DNA from: Deferribacteres bacterium
Lineage (GTDB): Bacteria; Nitrospirota; Thermodesulfovibrionia; UBA6902
DNA length: 6,425 nucleotides
NCBI GenBank assembly: GCA_030598625.1
Contig: JAUVPO010000112.1
Span: forward strand, 1-6,425
Direction: 5' to 3'
The position numbers were made by a program, and so were the translations under genes. This document shows, piece after piece, positions 1 to 6,299 of this stretch. The notes under the pieces were generated by a model that ran no database searches, was not told the DNA's origin, and was given only the letters and a program-made list of their open reading frames with translations. Each line of letters opens with the position of its first letter. Positions within the stretch are counted from its first letter, which is position 1.

Positions 1-1
1 A

Positions 2-1204
2 AGGTTTCAACCGGGGTTGACCGGGATTTCCATCCGGAATATTGACAATGTCAATATCATTAATGAGCAGTTTTATATTGATGCTGTCAGGGATATTGTA
101 GACAAAATAAGGGAAGTCTCGGACAAAAAGATAAGTTTGGGAGGGGCCGGTTTTTCTCTTATTCCGGACCTTATATTGCAGTACACAGGAGCTGATTACG
201 GCATTAGAGGGGAGGGCGAATCAATGATAGTCGATTTTGTCCGTAACGCGGCCAAAGGTATTTATCCGGAGGAACGTATACTCAGCTCCGACAGCAGGCT
301 CCCGGGTGAGAGATTTGTCCCTGCAAAGTATGACGACCGGCTGATTGATTTTTATCTGCAAGGCGGGAATATAGCTTCTATTCAGACAAAGCGCGGATGC
401 ACCAGCAAATGCGTATATTGCACATACCCTGTTTTAGAAGGAACTAAAATTCGCAAAAGGTCCCCCGGTTCGGTTGTTGATGACATTGAAAGGCTTTTAG
501 AGAAACATAAGGCTAAATATATTTTCTTTGTGGATTCGGTATTTAATGACGACGAGGGCGCTTACATGGATTTGTTGGATGAGATGATCAGGCGTGAAAT
601 TAATGTTCCCTGGACGGGGTTTTTTAAACCCAAAGGATTAAATGATGAGATCGTTGAAAAGATGAAGCGGACAGGGCTTATTGCCGTAGAATTGGGTTCG
701 GATGCCTCGTGCAATTCAACACTGAAAAAAATGGGCAAAGGCTTTACTTTTCAGGACATCGAAAGTTGTAACGACCTGTTTGTCAGACATGAAATTGCAA
801 CTTCACATTTTTTTATGTTCGGCGGGCCCGGCGAGACAAAAGAAACGGTATTTGAAGGGATCAGGAATATTACAAGCTTAAAGAAAAGTGTTGTTTTTGT
901 ATTCATGGGCATAAGGATTTTACCGAATACAGCCCTTGCCCGAATAGCTGTTAAGGAAAAGGTCATTTCTCCTGACGAAGATATACTCAAACCGCTTTAT
1001 TATATTTCACCGGGGGTTGATAAAAACTGGCTTGAGGAGACCCTGACTGACGCTTTTTCGAAAACAAGAAACTGCATTTTCCCCCCCGATGCCTACGACA
1101 GCACGTTAAGGGTCCTCCATAAACTTGGTTATTCCGGCACGTTATGGAATATGCTTCTTTCCGAGAGAAAACGGCCGGCGAGAAAACAGCATGCCGCAAA
1201 ATAA
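2..1204 (+). CDS. B12-binding radical SAM protein, 5'-truncated by the window edge
   Basis: Probable cobalamin-dependent radical SAM enzyme acting on a lipid or polyketide intermediate. The frame is open to the left edge, so the TTG at 17 is probably internal and the true start lies upstream. Counting from that TTG, the end of a B12-binding domain is visible: a GGAGFS motif at residues 42-47 and a DYGIRGEGE stretch at 60-68. The radical SAM cluster motif CX3CX2C follows (C128, C132, C135, the last in YCTYP), and then FGGPGET at 268-274. The segment around 300-331 (ILPNTALARI to LYYIS) resembles the C-terminal part of BchE-like B12 radical SAM proteins. Such enzymes catalyse methyl transfer, ring closure or other radical chemistry. 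The DXHXXG cobalamin motif, if present, would lie outside the window. The gene overlaps the next one by 14 bases, implying co-transcription. The superfamily is clear; substrate and reaction are unknown. Its association with lipid synthesis genes recalls ladderane-type clusters. Confidence 0.9.
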   Translation, partial: RFQPGLTGISIRNIDNVNIINEQFYIDAVRDIVDKIREVSDKKISLGGAGFSLIPDLILQYTGADYGIRGEGESMIVDFVRNAAKGIYPEERILSSDSRLPGERFVPAKYDDRLIDFYLQGGNIASIQTKRGCTSKCVYCTYPVLEGTKIRKRSPGSVVDDIERLLEKHKAKYIFFVDSVFNDDEGAYMDLLDEMIRREINVPWTGFFKPKGLNDEIVEKMKRTGLIAVELGSDASCNSTLKKMGKGFTFQDIESCNDLFVRHEIATSHFFMFGGPGETKETVFEGIRNITSLKKSVVFVFMGIRILPNTALARIAVKEKVISPDEDILKPLYYISPGVDKNWLEETLTDAFSKTRNCIFPPDAYDSTLRVLHKLGYSGTLWNMLLSERKRPARKQHAAK

Positions 1205-2372
1205 TTTTATTGCAACCCGGCATATCTGGTGCGCAGTCCCCGTCTATAATAATAAGAATACGGTCAAGAGTATTGTGGCGGGCTGCCGGGCCATTTTAAA
1301 TAATATAGTCGTGGTCGATGACGGAAGTACGGATGCCGACGTAAAATCATTGCTGGCGGACATGGACGTTGTGGTGCTGAGACATGAAAAAAACCTCGGC
1401 AAGGGGAAGGCCATTCTCACGGCTGCCGGATATATTGAAAATCACGGCGGTGCATATATGATAACGATTGACGCGGACGGTCAGCACGACCCCGCCGACA
1501 TAGAGAAGTTCATACCTCTTTTAAGTCAGGACGGGCTGCAAATAGTTGTGGGATGCAGAGATTTCAATACGGACAATGTTCCGTTAAAAAGCCGGTTCGG
1601 GAGAAAGTTCGCCAATTTCTGGCTTCGCCTGGAAACAGGTATATATATCGATGACTGTCAGAGCGGGTTCCGCGCTTATCCGGTCGGATATCTTAACGGG
1701 ATGAAGTTTACAGGCATGCGTTATGATTTTGAAGCGGAAGTCCTTGCAAGGGCGGCATGGGCGGGATTGACTTTAAAGACTGTTGAAATAGGTGTCGTTT
1801 ATCCTGAACCCGGGAAGAGGATTTCCAGCTTTAAACCATTTTGGGACAACTTGCGCATCTCGCGTGTCCATGCCATGTTGATTGGACGGCAGCTCCTGCC
1901 TTTAAGGCACAAGAGGCTTGTGGCAAAGAAAAAGCCCGATTACCGGATACTGCTCCATCCGTGGAAGTTCATGAAGTGGCTGCTGAAGGAAAACGCGACA
2001 CCGGGCGGGCTGGCAATATCTGCTGCAGTGGGGATTTTTCTTGCTGTTCTTCCGTTATTGTTTGTTCACACTATCGTAATTCTGTATGTTGCAACCAGGT
2101 TGAACTTGAATAAAATTATTGCAGTTAACGTACAGCATATATGCGCTCCGCCTTTTGTGCCCGCCCTGTGTATCGAGGTCGGATATTACATGAGGCATGG
2201 AAGATGGCTGACGAATATTTCTTTTGAAAGTGTTTTCTCCCAGTTTTCCGACCGACTGATCGAGTGGCTGCTGGGATCTTTGATCATAGCCCCGACCGGG
2301 GCCGTTCTGACGGGGATCATTACTTATTTTTCGGCAGTCTTTTTAAGGAATCGGCTTGCTCTCGATGGTTGA
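1191..2372 (+). CDS. family 2 glycosyltransferase with C-terminal DUF2062 membrane domain
   Basis: A 393-residue protein from the ATG at 1191. A TTG at 1125 would add 22 residues that lie inside the upstream gene and precede the usual domain start, so the ATG is preferred. It has no strong ribosome binding site, and translation is probably coupled to the preceding gene through the 14-base overlap. The N-terminal half is a GT-A fold family 2 transferase resembling dolichol-phosphate-mannose synthases: VPVYN at 16-20, VVDDGSTD at 41-48, the metal-binding DAD at 94-96 in IDADGQHD, and CQSGFR at 156-161. The C-terminal part from about 255 matches DUF2062, with hydrophobic segments near 273-304, 307-334 and 356-385. 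It should therefore be an inner-membrane protein with a cytoplasmic catalytic domain. It probably transfers a sugar from a nucleotide donor to a lipid carrier or to the lipid product of the cluster. Donor and acceptor cannot be told from sequence. Confidence 0.9.
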   Translation: MPQNNFIATRHIWCAVPVYNNKNTVKSIVAGCRAILNNIVVVDDGSTDADVKSLLADMDVVVLRHEKNLGKGKAILTAAGYIENHGGAYMITIDADGQHDPADIEKFIPLLSQDGLQIVVGCRDFNTDNVPLKSRFGRKFANFWLRLETGIYIDDCQSGFRAYPVGYLNGMKFTGMRYDFEAEVLARAAWAGLTLKTVEIGVVYPEPGKRISSFKPFWDNLRISRVHAMLIGRQLLPLRHKRLVAKKKPDYRILLHPWKFMKWLLKENATPGGLAISAAVGIFLAVLPLLFVHTIVILYVATRLNLNKIIAVNVQHICAPPFVPALCIEVGYYMRHGRWLTNISFESVFSQFSDRLIEWLLGSLIIAPTGAVLTGIITYFSAVFLRNRLALDG

Positions 2373-2401
2373 CACATCGTTGATTTCACTCTTGACGTGA
2401 G

Positions 2402-2407
2402 GGAGGT
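2402..2407 (+). promoter_or_regulatory. ribosome binding site of the acyltransferase gene, unusually long spacing
   Basis: GGAGGT lies 14 bases before the ATG at 2422, longer than the usual 5-9. An in-frame TGA at 2398-2400 rules out a start further upstream, and no usable start codon lies between, so the ATG at 2422 stands despite the spacing. Confidence 0.45.
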
Positions 2408-2421
2408 CGCGTAATTCGCAG

Positions 2422-3312
2422 ATGGATGTAAAAAAAAGAGGAAACAGGTTAGGGTTCTGGTTTTTCCGGACATCTCTTAAACTATTCGGCCTTTCAGGGG
2501 CGTACGGACTTCTTTATCCCGTCTGTCTTTATTATCTGGTTTTTGACCGGCCTGCCGTCTCCTCATGCATGGCGTATATAAAAATGCGTTTTAAGACATA
2601 TAATTTTTTCCAGAGAAGTTTCGCTGTATACAAGCTGCTCATAAATCAGGGGAAGGGTCTAATAGACCGTTATTATTCATTTTACAAACCGGACCAATTT
2701 GACATGGAGCTTAAAGGGTACGGTAAAGTAAAAAACCTCCTGGCTGATTCTCATAAAGGCATGATCCTGCTCACAGCTCATGTCGGCAATTGGCAGATCT
2801 CTATGAGAGGACTGGAAGGATTAAAAAAAACAGTTTATTTGTTAATGTCACCGGAAGAAAACGCCGCTGTGAAAAATACCCTGAATATTGATAATGAAAA
2901 AGGAAAGGTCAAGATTATTTCTCCGGATATGTTTCTCGGCGGTGTTATTGAAATAATGAAAGTTATTAATGAAGGGAATATTGTCTCGATAATGGGAGAC
3001 CGCAGTTATGGACATAATACGGTAGAAGTATCTTTCCTGGGCAATAATATAAGTCTGCCTAACAGCGCATTTATTATTGCGGCTGCCGTTAAATGTCCCG
3101 TGGTCGTTCTTCTGTCGGCCAGGGTTTCCAGAAAGAAATATATTGTTGATGTCACCAATATAATGGAACCGCGTTATACTTCCAGGGCCAAAAAGCAGGA
3201 TGAGATAAAGGCGTATGTTCAGAAATTTGCCCGCATTTTAGAAGATTACGCTGACAGGTATCCTTTTCAATGGTTTGTCTTTCGTGACCTGTGGGAATCA
3301 AAAGTTCAATAA
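2422..3312 (+). CDS. lysophospholipid / lipid A-type acyltransferase (LpxL/HtrB-like)
   Basis: A 296-residue protein, close to the usual size of LpxL/HtrB-family acyltransferases, which move an acyl chain from acyl-ACP or acyl-CoA to a lipid or glycolipid at the inner membrane. Residues 23-41 are hydrophobic and may anchor the protein. The catalytic block is AHVGNWQ at 119-125, with His120 as the expected general base. Further family features are MGDR at 191-194, VSFLGN at 203-208 and the C-terminal PFQWFVFRDLW at 281-291. One oddity: the family motif HX4(D/E) reads HX4Q here, with Gln125 in the acidic position. The gene lies 49 bases after the glycosyltransferase and 68 before a carrier protein, which suggests it uses an acyl-ACP made by this cluster. 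Related acyltransferases occur in aryl polyene clusters. The family is well supported; the acceptor is unknown. Confidence 0.85.
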   Translation: MDVKKRGNRLGFWFFRTSLKLFGLSGAYGLLYPVCLYYLVFDRPAVSSCMAYIKMRFKTYNFFQRSFAVYKLLINQGKGLIDRYYSFYKPDQFDMELKGYGKVKNLLADSHKGMILLTAHVGNWQISMRGLEGLKKTVYLLMSPEENAAVKNTLNIDNEKGKVKIISPDMFLGGVIEIMKVINEGNIVSIMGDRSYGHNTVEVSFLGNNISLPNSAFIIAAAVKCPVVVLLSARVSRKKYIVDVTNIMEPRYTSRAKKQDEIKAYVQKFARILEDYADRYPFQWFVFRDLWESKVQ

Positions 3313-3380
3313 ATGGAAAGATTTTTGGAAATATGATAATCTATCAATCTTGAATTCGTAAATAAAGTGGTGAATATATA

Positions 3381-3668
3381 ATGCAAAAAAACAATGGACA
3401 GGAATTGGCGGAAATAAAGAAAACCCTGAAAAATCTGCTTATAAAGGACCTGTCGCTTGAGGACATTACTCCTGACGATATCAGGGACGATGATGCCTTG
3501 TTCGGTGAGGGACTCGGGCTTGATTCGCTCGATGCCGTTGAAATAGTCGTTATATTACAGCGCAACTTTGGTTTAGAGGTCAAGGACCTGGAAAACAGAA
3601 AAGACGTATTTTATTCAATAGATACCCTCGCGAAATATGTGCTTGAAAATAAAAAAAATGGGTCTTGA
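3381..3668 (+). CDS. acyl carrier protein (first of two)
   Basis: A 95-residue acidic carrier protein, slightly longer than the usual 75-85. The phosphopantetheine site is Ser49 in GLGLDSLDAVEI (45-56), at the head of the expected recognition helix. A helical first segment (about 8-25), a long acidic loop (27-43) and a final helix (82-91) complete the four-helix pattern. After attachment of 4'-phosphopantetheine by a transferase not encoded in the window, it should carry the growing or finished acyl chain as a thioester in the cytoplasm. It follows the acyltransferase gene and is the last gene before a terminator. That position suggests it may deliver acyl chains to that enzyme, although it could equally serve the ketosynthases. 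The start is the first ATG, with a weak GGTG about 8 bases upstream. The family is clear; its division of labour with the second carrier protein is inference. Confidence 0.93.
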   Translation: MQKNNGQELAEIKKTLKNLLIKDLSLEDITPDDIRDDDALFGEGLGLDSLDAVEIVVILQRNFGLEVKDLENRKDVFYSIDTLAKYVLENKKNGS

Positions 3669-3669
3669 G

Positions 3670-3690
3670 CCATTCCTGTTAATGGTTTTT
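3670..3690 (+). terminator. weak hairpin plus T run just after the first ACP
   Basis: CCATT (3670-3674) can pair with AATGG (3681-3685) around a six-base loop, and five T follow at 3686-3690. The stem is short and AT-rich. It may be an accessory of the much stronger terminator just downstream, or chance. Confidence 0.25.
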
Positions 3691-3693
3691 ATG

Positions 3694-3726
3694 CCCCGTC
3701 TTATCAGGCGGGGATTTTTTGTTTTT
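3694..3726 (+). terminator. rho-independent terminator between the first ACP and the ketosynthase
   Basis: CCCCGTCT (3694-3701) pairs with AGGCGGGG (3706-3713) around the loop TATC. This gives eight pairs, one of them a G-T wobble. A then six T, one G and five T follow. It lies 25 bases after the stop codon of the first carrier protein. The minus-strand reading has A rather than T after the stem, so termination is for + strand transcripts. It probably ends, or attenuates, the unit that runs from the radical SAM gene. Confidence 0.85.
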
Positions 3727-3729
3727 GAT

Positions 3730-3735
3730 TATAAT
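3730..3735 (+). promoter_or_regulatory. possible -10 element of a promoter for the ketosynthase block
   Basis: A perfect TATAAT sits just after the terminator and 65 bases before the ketosynthase start. No -35 hexamer is found at 16-18 bases upstream, where the GC-rich terminator stem lies. A TG lies one base further away than an extended -10 would need. The position is what one would expect for a second transcription unit, but the match alone is weak. Confidence 0.25.
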
Positions 3736-3800
3736 GATGTTATTAAAGACAGTCTGTTTAGTTGAAATAGTGTCCTCAAGTAGGGGCGGCGGATACGTTA

Positions 3801-4982
3801 ATGATAACTGATAATATTATAATAACCGGGCTTGGAGTCATCTCCGCGGCAGGCAATAATCTGCCTGAAACACTTGATTCGTTCAGCCGGGGAAAAAGAA
3901 ACGCCGGGAAAGTCAGTTTGTTTGACACATCCCTTTCATATCCCGTTTTTGAGGTCAAGACATTTCCCGAAAAAAATTATCCGGAAGGACAGAGGACATT
4001 GAGACTGGCCCTGATTGCGGTTGACGAAGCGCTCAAAGATGCGCAGCTTGAGGATGAACTCTCAGAATATCGTGTAGGCGTCTGTTTGGGGACAACAGTG
4101 GCAAGCCAGCTTAATGATCTGGATTTCTATAAATCTTATCGGGACCACGGCTCGGCGTCCATGGTCCCGGTAGACAGATACTTGAAGGGGAATCTCGCTG
4201 AATTTGTATCCCGCAAGATAAAGTCAAAGGGACCGTCTCTTACGGTCGTCAATGCATGTTCTTCCGGTACCGACGCAATTGGGGTAGCGCTGTCATGGCT
4301 GAATAACGGACTCTGCGATATAGCTATTGCAGGTGGCGCTGATGAATTAAACCGTGTGCCTTTCTGCGGTTTTGGTTCGCTTGGTATAGTGAGCCCGGAT
4401 TTGTGCGCCCCATTTGACAGGGACCGCAGGGGGCTTAACCTGGGTGAGGGAGCTGGTGTGATGCTTATCGAGACAAAGGGGTCTGCTGAAAAAAGAGGCG
4501 CGGCATCCGACCTCTATCTTTCAGGTTACGGCTCAGCCAGTGATTCATACCACCTTACGGCTCCACGGCCGGATGGCGCGGGATTGGAAGCGGCGATTCA
4601 TAAAGCGCTGGCGTATTCGGGAATCAGGCCTCAAGAAATAAATTTTGTTAATGCTCACGGTACGGCGACCCCGGATAACGACGTTGTTGAAGGCAGGGCG
4701 CTGCACAGAATTTTTGGACCTGGAGTCAAGATACTGTCTACCAAGGGATATACAGGACATACATTAGGCGCGGCCGGTGGAATAGAAGCAGTATTTACCT
4801 GCGCGGCCCTCAGAGACGGCTGGATACCGGCCAGTATAGGATTTGCAAACAAAGATGAAAATATTCCTGTAGTTCCTGTAATGGAGAAAACAACCATCAA
4901 CGGCTGCTGCGCCCTTTCTACATCGCTGGCATTTGGAGGCAATAATGCGGCGCTCATCTTCGGGAGGAGGTTGAAGGCATGA
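3801..4982 (+). CDS. beta-ketoacyl-ACP synthase II-type ketosynthase, catalytically intact
   Basis: A 393-residue FabF-like condensing enzyme, a little shorter than typical FabF (about 410). It joins an acyl thioester to malonyl-ACP with loss of CO2, lengthening the chain by two carbons. All catalytic residues are visible: the nucleophile Cys153 in VVNACSSGTDA, His286 in NAHGTAT, Lys315 and His320 in STKGYTGHTLGAAGG, and a C-terminal AFGGNNA loop at 377-383. The start is the ATG at 3801, preceded by a GGGGCGGCGGA stretch that can serve as ribosome binding site. The stop overlaps the start of the next gene as ATGA, and that gene encodes a degenerate ketosynthase. The pair therefore probably forms a heterodimer, as in type II polyketide KS/CLF and aryl polyene synthases. 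The role as a condensing enzyme is near certain; that it makes a specialised chain rather than ordinary fatty acids is inferred from context. Confidence 0.95.
   Translation: MITDNIIITGLGVISAAGNNLPETLDSFSRGKRNAGKVSLFDTSLSYPVFEVKTFPEKNYPEGQRTLRLALIAVDEALKDAQLEDELSEYRVGVCLGTTVASQLNDLDFYKSYRDHGSASMVPVDRYLKGNLAEFVSRKIKSKGPSLTVVNACSSGTDAIGVALSWLNNGLCDIAIAGGADELNRVPFCGFGSLGIVSPDLCAPFDRDRRGLNLGEGAGVMLIETKGSAEKRGAASDLYLSGYGSASDSYHLTAPRPDGAGLEAAIHKALAYSGIRPQEINFVNAHGTATPDNDVVEGRALHRIFGPGVKILSTKGYTGHTLGAAGGIEAVFTCAALRDGWIPASIGFANKDENIPVVPVMEKTTINGCCALSTSLAFGGNNAALIFGRRLKA
4963..4970 (+). promoter_or_regulatory. ribosome binding site for the degenerate ketosynthase
   Basis: GGAGGAGG lies inside the end of the ketosynthase gene, 8 bases before the ATG at 4979. 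With the ATGA overlap this supports independent, strong and coupled initiation, which suits a partner made in equal amounts. It also fixes the start of the downstream gene. Confidence 0.7.
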
Positions 4983-6064
4983 ACATTCTTGGAATGGGCG
5001 TTATTTCTGCCTGCGGCAGGGGTGTTGATTATTTTGAAAAGGCATTAAATGAGGGATGGAAGAAACCGTCGGAAATAGAAGTTCCGCATTTAAAAAACAG
5101 GAAGTCTCCGGTTTATCAGGTTGATTTGAAGGATGTATCTGAAAAGAATTTATTCAAGAAGATGCGGCGTTCGGATAAGTTGAGCAAAATGGCGGTCGTG
5201 GCCGCTTCCGAGGCATTTAGAAACAGCGGGTTGGAAAACATGGATAAAAGGACCGTGGGTATTATTGTAGCCACAGCGTTCGGCGCGCATGTCACTACCT
5301 TTAATTTGCTGGATGATATCCTTGACCATGGCGAAGCCGAAGTTTCTCCGACCGTTTTTTCCAATTCAGTTCATAACGCTGTTGCGTCTTATATATCTTC
5401 TGCTTTGGGTATCAGGGGTCCATCTTTGACCGTGACGCAGTTTTATTTCTCGTTTCATTATGCTCTTCAACTTTCGCGGTTATGGCTTGATGAGGAACGC
5501 TGCGATTATGTGCTGGTAGGAGTGGCAGAGCAGTATGGAGAGGTATTGAGATATATTTACGATACAAAACTGACAATGGCGGGAGACGGGATTATAAGAC
5601 CTTTTAATTTCAAGCCGACATATCAAATACCGGGAGAAGGCGCTGCATTCTTTTTGGTTAGCAAAAGAAATTCTGATAATGTTTTATGTAAATTTGAAAA
5701 TATCCTGATCGGCGGCGGCGCAGAGGGTCCGGGACCTGTAGATTTGGATATTATTGACACAGATGGCATATTGGCTGATGAGTCTGTTTATGAACGTTCA
5801 CTGTCTAAAGATGTTCCCGTGGCGGCATATTCTCCTGTTTTCGGCTCTGTGATGACGGGCAGCGCCTTTAATTGCGCTGCCGGTATGTTAATGTTAAAGA
5901 ACCAGATAAGATACGGGAATCCGGTAAAAGACAATCCTCACGGGCTTAATATCCTCAATGATACAAGAAATGGACCTGTTGAATTAATAAGGTGCATTAG
6001 ATATAATTGTTATGGTAGCAACGCGGTTATTTATCTCAGAAAAAAATCTTTAGCAAATGACTGA
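4979..6064 (+). CDS. ketosynthase-like protein lacking the active site; probable chain-length-factor-type partner
   Basis: A 361-residue thiolase-fold protein that begins like a ketosynthase (MNILGMGVISACG) and keeps the block RGPSLTV at 146-152. Aligned through GPSLTV, the nucleophile position of the intact ketosynthase (Cys153) falls on Tyr156. The HGTAT motif is replaced by IDTDG near 259-263. The second catalytic His aligns with Ser290 in FGSVMTG, and Lys315 with Ser285. There is no histidine between 161 and 320. It also ends in a shortened version of the C-terminal loop (CYGSNAV, 344-350). It therefore should not condense by itself. In type II polyketide and aryl polyene systems such proteins dimerise with an active ketosynthase and shape the pocket that sets chain length. 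The adjacent intact ketosynthase, the ATGA overlap and the strong ribosome binding site support that role. The reading frame is intact along the family length, so it is not a pseudogene. The chain-length role is inference. Confidence 0.85.
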   Translation: MNILGMGVISACGRGVDYFEKALNEGWKKPSEIEVPHLKNRKSPVYQVDLKDVSEKNLFKKMRRSDKLSKMAVVAASEAFRNSGLENMDKRTVGIIVATAFGAHVTTFNLLDDILDHGEAEVSPTVFSNSVHNAVASYISSALGIRGPSLTVTQFYFSFHYALQLSRLWLDEERCDYVLVGVAEQYGEVLRYIYDTKLTMAGDGIIRPFNFKPTYQIPGEGAAFFLVSKRNSDNVLCKFENILIGGGAEGPGPVDLDIIDTDGILADESVYERSLSKDVPVAAYSPVFGSVMTGSAFNCAAGMLMLKNQIRYGNPVKDNPHGLNILNDTRNGPVELIRCIRYNCYGSNAVIYLRKKSLAND

Positions 6065-6299
6065 ATATGAAATAGAAGATAAATTAATGCAATATATTGC
6101 TTCTATTAAATCCACGGATAAGCATTCTATTGCCCCGGATATACCTTTTCATAAACTCGGCATTGATTCGCTTGGTTTTGTTGAGATACTCGTGTTTATT
6201 GAAAAGACATTCAACCTTCAATTGATAGATTCAGGCCTGGACAAAAAAGATTTTGAGACTATTCACTTACTGGCATCTTTTATTCACAAAAAACTTTGA
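6057..6299 (+). CDS. acyl carrier protein (second, AT-rich)
   Basis: An 80-residue carrier protein of normal length with the phosphopantetheine serine at Ser38 in LGIDSLGFVEILVF (34-47). The spacing of helices fits the family, and the segment after the serine is strongly hydrophobic. It overlaps the degenerate ketosynthase gene by 8 bases, so translation is probably coupled. No clear ribosome binding site is seen before the ATG at 6057. It most likely carries the chain being extended by the neighbouring KS pair. It shares little with the first carrier protein beyond the core motif: that one has GLGLDSLDAVEI and a long acidic loop, and this one has a basic patch (DKHS, 21-24) and a KKD segment (58-60). 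The two probably have different partners. Its GC content is about one third (79 of 243 bases), well below the ketosynthase genes. The family call is firm; the partner assignment is inferred. Confidence 0.92.
   Translation: MTEYEIEDKLMQYIASIKSTDKHSIAPDIPFHKLGIDSLGFVEILVFIEKTFNLQLIDSGLDKKDFETIHLLASFIHKKL

Noticed and set aside
751..1223. Two minus-strand open frames of about 79 codons inside the radical SAM gene
   Set aside because: They lie opposite a gene with clear conserved motifs, show no recognisable domain and have no operon context; treated as antisense shadows.
1841..2113. A 90-codon + strand frame inside the glycosyltransferase gene
   Set aside because: It overlaps the DUF2062 coding region in another frame, is rich in Cys, Ala and Glu without domain character, and has no support as a gene.
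2369..2374. TTGACA resembling a -35 box upstream of the acyltransferase gene
   Set aside because: No -10-like hexamer lies 16-18 bases downstream (the sequence there reads TTGACG), so no promoter is supported.
2363..2379. Small inverted repeat CGATG / CATCG at the end of the glycosyltransferase gene
   Set aside because: Only five pairs, no T run after it, and it overlaps coding sequence; too weak for a terminator.
3377..3382. TATAAT before the first ACP
   Set aside because: It overlaps the ATG start codon itself, which would leave no leader for translation from this start.
4545..4957. Minus-strand frames of 71 and 100 codons inside the ketosynthase gene
   Set aside because: They are opposite the HGTAT and GHTLGAAGG coding regions of a well-supported gene and look like complement artefacts of its codon use.
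4979..6064. The degenerate ketosynthase as a pseudogene
   Set aside because: The frame is uninterrupted over near family length, it has a strong ribosome binding site and ATGA coupling to an intact ketosynthase, and loss of the catalytic residues is typical of chain-length-factor partners.
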